A stretch of DNA of 16,822 nt from NCBI GenBank assembly GCA_012267605.1, contig JAAXGF010000004.1, positions 1 through 16,822 on the forward strand. Direction: 5' to 3'. The stretch is from Alphaproteobacteria bacterium. GTDB taxonomy: Bacteria > Pseudomonadota > Alphaproteobacteria > JAAXGF01. The position numbers and the translations under genes are program-made. A model generated the notes under the pieces. The model was given only the letters and a program-made list of their open reading frames with translations. It did not search any database and was not told the origin of the DNA. Of this stretch, positions 6,965-12,498 are shown one piece after another (the stretch's first letter is position 1; each line of letters begins with the position of its first letter).

Positions 6965-7612
6965 ATGGGCGCATTAGCCAGGGCTCTGCGGCACCGCATG
7001 AACGCCCGGGGGTTCAATCAGAAATCCCTCGCCCGCAAGGCGGGCCTTAACGAAACCGGCGTACGGGACATTATCCAAGGCAAATCTCGCCATCCACGGC
7101 ACGACACCATTCAAAAAATTGCTCACGCCCTCGGATGCTCGGTCGCGGATTTGCTCGAACCCGGAGATCCAGCACCACCTCCGACCGATCTCCCCGGAGA
7201 CCTGGCCTTCGTAACGGTGTACGACGTTGCAGCATCCGCTGGACAAGGATTGTTGATCGACGCCGAGCACGAGAGTGGGCGGCTGGCCTTCCGCGCCGAG
7301 TGGCTGCGTTCGGTTACCGGTGCCACGCCCAACGACTTGGCGGTGATTACCGTGCGCGGCGACAGCATGTTCCCCACCCTGGCGGACGGAGATTCGATTC
7401 TCGTCGATCTGACTCAGCGCACGCCAGCACGCGACGGCATATACATCATCCGTTTCGGCGAGGTCGTGTTGGTGAAAAGGGTGCGCATCGACCCGGTTCG
7501 CCATCGGGTTTCGATATCCTGCGATAACACCAATTACCCGCCAATCGACCCAGTCGATCCGGGCGAACTCGACGTTGCCGGCCGGGTCATTTGGTTGGGC
7601 CGTCGGTTATGA
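6965..7612 (+). CDS. LexA/CI-type repressor: helix-turn-helix plus S24 peptidase
   Basis: A 215-residue repressor from the ATG at 6965, preceded by an excellent AAGGAG. Residues 4-62 are a Cro/CI-type helix-turn-helix (RMNARGFNQKSLARKAGLNE, then GVRDIIQGKSRHPRHDTIQK and ALGCSVADLLE). Residues 80-212 are the S24 self-cleaving domain. The Ala92-Gly93 bond within VAASAGQG is the probable cleavage site, Ser134 in RGDSMFPTL the nucleophile and Lys171 in VLVKRV the general base, so the mechanism looks intact. Proteins of this kind repress promoters until RecA-stimulated autocleavage during DNA damage. The open frame continues upstream to 6731, but the extra 78 residues match nothing. The gene is divergent from the GcrA-like/DUF6362 pair; no other phage genes are present. 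It is probably not the housekeeping LexA, because the N-terminal domain is CI-like. Confidence 0.9.
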   Translation: MGALARALRHRMNARGFNQKSLARKAGLNETGVRDIIQGKSRHPRHDTIQKIAHALGCSVADLLEPGDPAPPPTDLPGDLAFVTVYDVAASAGQGLLIDAEHESGRLAFRAEWLRSVTGATPNDLAVITVRGDSMFPTLADGDSILVDLTQRTPARDGIYIIRFGEVVLVKRVRIDPVRHRVSISCDNTNYPPIDPVDPGELDVAGRVIWLGRRL

Positions 7613-7662
7613 TCCGGTAAGATGTTTACGATCGGAGGCCTGCCGGCGCGGCGGGCCGAACA

Positions 7663-7690
7663 TTGCGCGGTTTCGACCTCGTGATATAAG
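7663..7690 (+). promoter_or_regulatory. Predicted promoter of aroQ-accB-accC
   Basis: A TTGCGC -35 (7663-7668) and a TATAAG -10 (7685-7690) are 16 bases apart, placing the transcript start near 7697, about 28 nt before the aroQ start codon. The -10 is good and the -35 weak. Confidence 0.4.
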
Positions 7691-7724
7691 TATATGGTCC
7701 GAAACGGGAAAATTGGCCTACAGC

Positions 7725-8171
7725 ATGGTCTCCACCGTCGCCATATTCAATGGCCCAAATCTCAACTTGCTCGGTACCCGGGAGACGGAAATTTACGGTC
7801 GTGACTCCCTAGCCGACATTGAATCGGAATGCGCTAGCGTGGCCGACGGTTTGGATTTGGAAATCGATTTTCGCCAATCCAACGACGAGGGTAAATTGGT
7901 CGGGTGGATCCAAGAAATGTGCGCAGCGGGCTTGATCCTCAATGCTGGCGCTTATACCCATACATCTGTGGCCATCCTCGACGCCTTGCGTGCTAACCCC
8001 GTACCCGTAGTTGAGGTGCATCTGTCGAACATTCACCAGCGAGAATCGTTTCGCCGCCGCTCTTACGTGTCGCTGGCTGCGCGCGGCGTAATTTGCGGTT
8101 TTGGCCCGCACGGTTACACGCTTGCGCTCAACGCCATGGCCAAGCTACTGCACGCCCGGAAAGCTCCGTGA
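7725..8171 (+). CDS. aroQ: 3-dehydroquinate dehydratase, type II
   Basis: A 148-residue cytoplasmic enzyme that converts 3-dehydroquinate to 3-dehydroshikimate, the third step of the shikimate pathway. The family hallmarks are complete: FNGPNLNLLG (8-17), Arg19 and catalytic Tyr24 in TRETEIYG, SNDEGKLVGWI (52-62), the substrate-binding ILNAGAYTHTSVAI with general acid His79, and VEVHLSNIHQRESFRR with His99, Arg106 and Arg110. Type II enzymes normally have 140-150 residues and form dodecamers. The ATG at 7725 fits the family N-terminus; the open frame upstream to 7575 has no homology. The TGA stop overlaps the accB start codon (TGATG), so the two genes are translationally coupled. This aroQ-accB-accC order is common in alphaproteobacteria. 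Confidence 0.96.
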   Translation: MVSTVAIFNGPNLNLLGTRETEIYGRDSLADIESECASVADGLDLEIDFRQSNDEGKLVGWIQEMCAAGLILNAGAYTHTSVAILDALRANPVPVVEVHLSNIHQRESFRRRSYVSLAARGVICGFGPHGYTLALNAMAKLLHARKAP

Positions 8172-8629
8172 TGGCCACCAAGAAATCCATCGTCGACGGC
8201 GCGTTGATCCGAGAACTTGCTGATCTTCTCAAGGAAACCGGCCTGAGCGAAATCGAAATCGGTGAAGGTGAACGACGGGTGCGCGTTGCCCGGGGCGCGC
8301 CGACCAACCATGACGCCAGTGTGGAACCGGCCGCGCCGTCCCCATCTGTCACAGCACCCGCGCTGGCGTCGCACCCGGCGGCAGACAGCCATCACCCCGG
8401 CGCGGTAACATCACCAATGGTCGGCACGGTTTACGTCGCCCCTGAACCGGGTGCGGACCCATTCGTCAAGCTCGGCGATTCGGTGAAGGAGGGGCAGACA
8501 CTGCTCATCGTTGAGGCGATGAAGGTGATGAACCCCATACGCGCGCCCCGCACTGGTCGGGTGAGCCAAATCCTAATCTCCGACGGCGCGCCGGTTGAAT
8601 ATGGCGAGGCACTCATAATCCTCGAATAG
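8171..8629 (+). CDS. accB: Biotin carboxyl carrier protein of acetyl-CoA carboxylase
   Basis: A 152-residue carrier protein. The N-terminal helix region (IRELADLLKETGLSEIEIGE, residues 13-32) is typical of AccB. An Ala/Pro-rich flexible linker covers about 45-80. The C-terminal biotinyl domain begins at SPMVGTVYVAPEPG (81-94) and carries the biotinylation site Lys118 in VEAMKVMNPI. It shuttles carboxybiotin from AccC to the carboxyltransferase AccAD in the first step of fatty acid synthesis. The ATG at 8171 shares a base with the aroQ stop codon, and accC starts 22 bp after its end. AccA, AccD and the biotin ligase are not in the window. Confidence 0.96.
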   Translation: MATKKSIVDGALIRELADLLKETGLSEIEIGEGERRVRVARGAPTNHDASVEPAAPSPSVTAPALASHPAADSHHPGAVTSPMVGTVYVAPEPGADPFVKLGDSVKEGQTLLIVEAMKVMNPIRAPRTGRVSQILISDGAPVEYGEALIILE

Positions 8630-8651
8630 GGGTGCCTCTGGGCCATGGTCG

Positions 8652-9989
8652 ATGTTCGATAAAATTCTAATTGCGAACCGGGGCGAAATCGCGCTCCGGG
8701 TCCATCGTGCTTGCCGAGAGATGGGCATTAAGACCGTCGCCGTTCATTCCTCCGCAGACGCCGACGCGATGCACGTGCGCCTAGCCGACGAGAGCGTGTG
8801 CATCGGGCCACCATCGGCCAAGGACAGCTATCTGAATATTCCAGCAATAATATCAGCCGCTGAGGTCACCAACGCCGATGCCATTCACCCCGGTTACGGT
8901 TTTCTCGCCGAAAATCCGGGATTCGCGGACATCGTCGAGGAGCACGGATTTGTCTTCATCGGCCCACACCCCAACCATATCCGTATGATGGGCGACAAGT
9001 TGGCGGCGAAATCCGCTGTCAAGGCGGCCGGGCTCCCGGTCGTTGCCGGTTGCGATCAAGCTCTGGTCAACGCTAACGAGGCCCGTCGCCTTGCCGAATC
9101 GATTGGCTATCCGGTACTTCTGAAACCAGCTGCGGGTGGGGGGGGGACCGGCATGAAGGTGGTGCGGGAACCCGGCGCCATGAACGACGCGCTGGTTGCC
9201 GCACGCACCGAGGCCAAGGCTAGTTTTGGCAATGGCGACGTGTTCATGGAAAAGTTTCTCCGTAGCGCCCGACACATTGAAATCCAGGTGCTGGCCGACG
9301 GCCAAGGTAACGTCGTCCACCTCGGCGAACGAGATTGTTCGCTCCAGCGCCGGCACCAAAAGCTCGTCGAGGAAACGCCTTCGCCAGCGGTGAACGCGGC
9401 GGACCGGGACGCTCTCGGGGAGACGGTTGTAACCGCGGTTCGCCGTCTTGGTTATCGCGGCGTCGGTACAGTCGAGTTTCTGTACGCCGACGGCGCATTT
9501 TATTTCATCGAGATGAACACGCGGCTTCAGGTCGAGCACCCAGTGACGGAAATGGTTACCGGAATCGACTTGGTCCGGGAGCAAATTCTCGTTGCTGCCG
9601 GGCGGCGTCTCGATCTCGAGCAAGGAGACATCGCGTTTCAAGGCCACGCCATTGAATGCCGAGTCAACGCTGAGCATCCAGTGACGTTCGCCCCATCTCC
9701 CGGCGAGGTGACCACCTATCACGCCCCTGGTGGTTTGGGCGTACGCGTCGATTCGGCGCTCTATTCCGGCTATCGAGTACCCCCCTATTACGATAGCCTG
9801 GTCGCCAAGGTTGTGGTCCATGGAACGACGCGCAATGAGTGCTTGATGCGATTGCGGCGCGCCTTGGAGGAATGCGTGATCGATGGTATAGCAACCACCA
9901 TTCCGCTGCACTTGCAACTCATCTCGTCGAACGAATTTGTCGATGGCGCATACGACATTAACTGGCTCGAAAAATTCATCGCGGGCTGA
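8652..9989 (+). CDS. accC: Biotin carboxylase subunit of acetyl-CoA carboxylase
   Basis: A 445-residue ATP-grasp enzyme that carboxylates the biotin on AccB using bicarbonate and ATP. It begins with the invariant FDKILIANRGEIALRVHRAC. Also visible are HPGYGFLAEN (79-88), FIGP (102-105), MGDKLAAK (113-120), the ATP loop KPAAGGGGTGMKVV (158-171), RDCSLQRRHQKLVEE (227-241, with Lys237), FIEMNTRLQVEHPVTE (285-300, metal-binding Glu287) and the C-terminal PPYYDSLVAKV. Length matches the family. One oddity: Thr166 sits where E. coli AccC and most relatives have Arg or Lys in the GGGGRGM loop, and the codons there contain a run of nine Gs (9128-9136). It is probably in one transcript with aroQ and accB. 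Confidence 0.96.
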   Translation: MFDKILIANRGEIALRVHRACREMGIKTVAVHSSADADAMHVRLADESVCIGPPSAKDSYLNIPAIISAAEVTNADAIHPGYGFLAENPGFADIVEEHGFVFIGPHPNHIRMMGDKLAAKSAVKAAGLPVVAGCDQALVNANEARRLAESIGYPVLLKPAAGGGGTGMKVVREPGAMNDALVAARTEAKASFGNGDVFMEKFLRSARHIEIQVLADGQGNVVHLGERDCSLQRRHQKLVEETPSPAVNAADRDALGETVVTAVRRLGYRGVGTVEFLYADGAFYFIEMNTRLQVEHPVTEMVTGIDLVREQILVAAGRRLDLEQGDIAFQGHAIECRVNAEHPVTFAPSPGEVTTYHAPGGLGVRVDSALYSGYRVPPYYDSLVAKVVVHGTTRNECLMRLRRALEECVIDGIATTIPLHLQLISSNEFVDGAYDINWLEKFIAG

Positions 9990-10028
9990 CATAAACCTAG
10001 CCCCTCATCCGCATGTCATAGCAACGCG

Positions 10029-10685
10029 ATGCCCCCGGTAACACCAGAACTCTTGCTTCGTGCGTACGCGTGCGGCTTGTTCCCGATGTCCGAAAGCCGT
10101 CATGACCCCAGGCTTTTCTGGGTCGATCCGGATATGCGCGGCATTCTTCCGCTGGATAGATTTCACGTGCCTCGCCGTTTGGCGCGCCGCGTGCAAAAAG
10201 GTGATTTTGAACTACGCACGGACACGGCGTTCGCCAACGTCGTGCATGCTTGCGCCGCGGCAACCGAACGGCGCGCCGAGACCTGGATTAACGACAGCAT
10301 CATCGCCCTATACTGCGACCTGTTCGCGCAGGGCCACGCTCACAGCGTCGAATGCTGGCGGAGCGATAGGTTGGTCGGCGGTTTGTACGGCGTCTCCCTG
10401 GGCGGGGCATTTTTCGGAGAAAGCATGTTCACGCGCGAAACAGATGCCAGCAAGGTGGCCCTCGTGCACCTCGTCCGACGCTTAAACCGCCAGGGCTACC
10501 TTCTGCTCGATGTCCAGTTTCTCACCGATCATTTGCGAATTTTCGGCGCCGAGGAGGTCCCTCGCGAGGACTACCAGGAAATGCTCGCCAAGGCACTCGC
10601 CACGAAAGCTGGATTTTACTCAGCCGAGGAGTTGGGCGCGACGGCCGGAGAATCGTCCCTGCAATCGACAACCCAAATGTCGTAA
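10029..10685 (+). CDS. aat: Leucyl/phenylalanyl-tRNA-protein transferase
   Basis: A 218-residue cytoplasmic enzyme of the bacterial N-end rule. It transfers Leu or Phe from aminoacyl-tRNA to proteins with N-terminal Arg or Lys, marking them for ClpS/ClpAP. Family motifs are clear: LLLRAYACGLFPM (8-20), WVDPDMRGILPLDRFHVPRR (31-50), ETWINDSI (84-91), HSVECW (105-110), and the strongly conserved GGLYGVSLGGAFFGESMF (117-134) with DASKVAL (139-145). The start codon lacks an obvious Shine-Dalgarno sequence and lies 39 bp after accC, so read-through from the accBC transcript is plausible. The last 70 bp overlap the convergent DUF2155 gene; the overlapping residues follow the conserved core. Confidence 0.95.
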   Translation: MPPVTPELLLRAYACGLFPMSESRHDPRLFWVDPDMRGILPLDRFHVPRRLARRVQKGDFELRTDTAFANVVHACAAATERRAETWINDSIIALYCDLFAQGHAHSVECWRSDRLVGGLYGVSLGGAFFGESMFTRETDASKVALVHLVRRLNRQGYLLLDVQFLTDHLRIFGAEEVPREDYQEMLAKALATKAGFYSAEELGATAGESSLQSTTQMS

Positions 10686-11062
10686 ACGGGGTGTTCGAGG
10701 GCGGACAACGCGGGGCTGGAGGCGAACATCCAACCGGCGAATAATTTTTCGGTGCCCCGTTCCGGTTTCACTTCCTCGATGATCAGGAGGGCCGTGCTTT
10801 CTGGTGGTTCCTCCGGAGGCGCCTTGTGACAGGTGAGCGCGAGAATTTTCAATTTGCCGAACTCGGCAGTTTCATTCACTGGTGCCTCGATCGTCGATAC
10901 CTGCGCCGTCACCTTGTTCAAGCCTTGTAGGACAGCAACCTTGCCGGCAGTCGCAACGGTGGGGATAGCGAACACCCCGAGCGCACCTATTGCCAGTACG
11001 ATGACTCGCGTCGTCAGGCGACCACGGCGCCAATCAGACCGTTTAATCGCGACCCGGTCCAT
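10616..11062 (-). CDS. DUF2155 domain protein, exported
   Basis: A 148-residue protein. After a basic N-region a hydrophobic stretch (VIVLAIGALGVFAIP, about 20-34) and ATAG suggest a Sec signal, so it is likely periplasmic or anchored. The DUF2155 core is unmistakable: AVLQGLNKVTAQVSTIEAPV (43-62), FGKLKILALTCHK with a conserved Cys78, PPEEPPEST, GWMFASSPALSALEHPVYDI (110-129) and WVVDC. The family is largely alphaproteobacterial and of unknown function. The two Cys residues may form a disulfide. Its start codon lies inside the end of the 79-residue small gene (20 bp overlap), indicating coupling. It ends the NDUFA12-mlaD-small-DUF2155 unit. Confidence 0.92.
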   Translation of the reverse strand: MDRVAIKRSDWRRGRLTTRVIVLAIGALGVFAIPTVATAGKVAVLQGLNKVTAQVSTIEAPVNETAEFGKLKILALTCHKAPPEEPPESTALLIIEEVKPERGTEKLFAGWMFASSPALSALEHPVYDIWVVDCRDDSPAVAPNSSAE

Positions 11063-11282
11063 CGAGTGACGATATTACGTCGCGCATTATGTCACGAACC
11101 TGGTTGCGGTCGCAGCCCATGAGGACTGCATCCTCGAAGGCGTCCTGGCAAACCTGACGCATCTCGTCCAAATTTTCGTTGAGGACCTTGAGCTTTTCGG
11201 GACAAGAAATCGGCGACCCATCGTTGGTACGCCAATCTGGCCTCTCGCGATCATTTGTCTTGCCGGTCGTCTCCCGGTTCAT
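11043..11282 (-). CDS. Small hypothetical protein, 79 residues
   Basis: I do not recognise a named family. The protein is soluble and highly charged, with a probably helical C-terminal half (CPEKLKVLNENLDEMRQVCQ onward) and three cysteines. No signal peptide or membrane segment is visible. It is retained as a gene because it fills the space between mlaD (20 bp upstream) and the DUF2155 gene (20 bp overlap), in the same direction, with no competing frame. The ribosome binding site is weak, which fits coupling to mlaD translation. The function is unknown; helical pairing with a partner is only a guess. Confidence 0.65.
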   Translation of the reverse strand: MNRETTGKTNDRERPDWRTNDGSPISCPEKLKVLNENLDEMRQVCQDAFEDAVLMGCDRNQVRDIMRDVISSLDGPGRD

Positions 11283-11301
11283 GATCCAAAAGTACGCGGC
11301 A

Positions 11302-11757
11302 TTATCCGCCGTCAGCGCCGCTCAGGGCAAATATTGCCTTGCCGAGCAAGGTTTCCAAATTGACAGAGGGTTGGGTCAGGGTAATCTCATCTCCGGCGGC
11401 AAGCATTTCCTCGGCACCGCCAGGATTGACCGCGATATATTTTCCGCCCAGCAATCCCTCGCTAGCGATGGCAGCATCGGTATCCGTTGGCAGCTCAACG
11501 CCGTGATCGATGCTCATGCTGATGATGGCCTGGAAATACTCCGGATCGAGGGTCTGCGCCATCACTGAACCAACCTTGATACCACTGATGCGCACGTCAT
11601 CGCCTACCTTGAGGCCCTCAACCGAAGTGAATCGCGCTTTCACCTCGTAACCAGCAACGGCCTCAACGCCGGCGCGAGAATATGCAAAAAAAATAAAGGT
11701 GATCGCGACGCCCAATACCGCGGCGCCAATCAGTGTTTCGACAACGTTCCTTTGCAT
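11302..11757 (-). CDS. mlaD: MlaD-like MCE-domain protein
   Basis: A 151-residue substrate-binding component of a phospholipid-trafficking ABC system. One N-terminal membrane helix (VVETLIGAAVLGVAITFIFF, residues 5-24) anchors it in the inner membrane, with the MCE domain in the periplasm (about 36-114: YEVKARFTSVEGLKVGDDVR, ISGIKVGSV, GLLGGKYIAVNPGG). Length equals typical MlaD. In E. coli MlaD works with MlaE, MlaF and MlaB to keep the outer membrane asymmetric; none of these is here, so the partners must be elsewhere. The ATG at 11757 with GGGGATGG upstream replaces a longer open frame (to 11835) that lacks homology and would overlap NDUFA12. It follows NDUFA12 by 52 bp on the same strand. 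Confidence 0.92.
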   Translation of the reverse strand: MQRNVVETLIGAAVLGVAITFIFFAYSRAGVEAVAGYEVKARFTSVEGLKVGDDVRISGIKVGSVMAQTLDPEYFQAIISMSIDHGVELPTDTDAAIASEGLLGGKYIAVNPGGAEEMLAAGDEITLTQPSVNLETLLGKAIFALSGADGG

Positions 11758-11809
11758 GCACCATCCCCTTGCCCGAGTTATCGTGTTGGGTGTCCCGTGT
11801 TGCGGTCGA

Positions 11810-12163
11810 TCAGGGCACCCACGGTTCGTACGCACCGGTTACTTTCGCGTCACGGCCACGACGGAGATCGCCCGGTGGTCGGTATGCTTCCGGCGTCCCG
11901 GTAAGGTTCGGAACATGGGGCTTCTGCCACGGCTGTTCCGCCGGTGGTTCGTCTACCGGCGTGACGTCGACCGTATAGTGGAGCCAGGCATGCCATTCCG
12001 GTGGCACCTTGGAGGCTTCTGCACGGCCCTTGTAGAGCACCCAACGGCGCCGGCGCCAACGGCCTCTCCGTTTGCCTCGCTCCTGAAAATAGCGGTTGCC
12101 GTACGCGTCCTCGCCGACCAACTCACCTTTCAACTTGGTCCATAACCTTGTACCAATTGTCAT
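11810..12163 (-). CDS. NADH:ubiquinone oxidoreductase NDUFA12-type accessory subunit
   Basis: A 117-residue protein matching NDUFA12 (B17.2), an accessory subunit of respiratory complex I shared by mitochondria and alphaproteobacteria. Recognisable parts are TRLWTKLKGELVGEDAYGNR (5-24), YFQE, RRRRWVLYKGRAEASKVPPE (37-56), WHAWLHYTVD (57-66) and the Pro-rich tail with PHVPNLTGTPEAYRPPG (82-98). It would sit on the matrix-like cytoplasmic side of complex I near the peripheral arm. The ATG at 12163 has GAGGAG eleven bases upstream; the frame open to 12238 adds unrelated residues. It is the first gene of the minus-strand unit with mlaD and the DUF2155 gene, divergent from nrdJ. Confidence 0.92.
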   Translation of the reverse strand: MTIGTRLWTKLKGELVGEDAYGNRYFQERGKRRGRWRRRRWVLYKGRAEASKVPPEWHAWLHYTVDVTPVDEPPAEQPWQKPHVPNLTGTPEAYRPPGDLRRGRDAKVTGAYEPWVP

Positions 12164-12264
12164 CGCGAAAACTCCTCGAACGTATTTACCGCAATATATG
12201 GCATTTGCGCCGCCAAGCGTCCAGCACGGCCCGGCCATGTTGACACCTTGAGCCTATTCCAGGA

Positions 12265-12280
12265 TCCGCCAATGGGCGGA
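12265..12280. other. Short perfect hairpin between NDUFA12 and nrdJ
   Basis: TCCGCC-AATG-GGCGGA forms a 6-bp stem with a 4-base loop in the divergent intergenic region. No T-run follows on either strand. It might be a regulator binding site; its role is unknown. Confidence 0.3.
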
Positions 12281-12365
12281 ACTGAATCTCACGACAAGCC
12301 AAGGATACATGCTCGTTTTTGGCCAAGACAAGTCACATTACCAGCAAATCGTATCACCTTTCTTA

Positions 12366-12431
12366 TTGCCATGAGGAGCAGTGCGCGCTATATTTTGTGC
12401 CTTGCGTTTTACAAAATACAAGATATCGGTC
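12366..12431 (+). promoter_or_regulatory. nrdJ promoter with two NrdR-box-like sites
   Basis: A TTGCCA -35 (12366-12371), a 17-base spacer and a TATATT -10 (12389-12394) make a strong sigma70-like promoter, with a start near 12401. Box 1, GCGCTATATTTTGTGC (12385-12400), matches the NrdR palindrome ACACWATATMTWGTGT at 12 of 16 positions and covers the -10. Box 2, ATACAAGATATCGGTC (12416-12431), matches at 10 of 16 and begins exactly 31 bases after box 1, the three-helical-turn spacing known for paired NrdR boxes. NrdR repression by dATP-bound tetramers is inferred. The nrdR gene is not in the window. Confidence 0.6.
12391..12418. repeat. Perfect 8-bp inverted repeat in the nrdJ promoter region
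   Basis: TATTTTGT (12391-12398) and ACAAAATA (12411-12418) are exact reverse complements with a 12-base spacer. The repeat spans the predicted transcription start and bridges the two NrdR-box-like sites. It may be part of operator symmetry or an independent binding site. Confidence 0.5.
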
Positions 12432-12498
12432 GTCAGTCGTCAGTGGATAGACTGGCGGTCCGTAAGTTGGGTGTGGCTTGTGCTGGAGGTTGGGGGAC

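Noticed and set aside
8853..9992. Long open frame (379 codons) on the minus strand opposite accC
   Set aside because: Exact antisense of a clear accC gene, with no recognisable protein motifs; an open shadow frame in GC-rich DNA.
11758..11835. Longer N-terminus for MlaD
   Set aside because: It adds residues without homology, overlaps NDUFA12, and would place the membrane anchor internally.
12401..12498. Cobalamin riboswitch in the nrdJ leader
   Set aside because: Expected for some B12-dependent reductases, but the leader is under 100 nt and lacks a recognisable B12 box or core.
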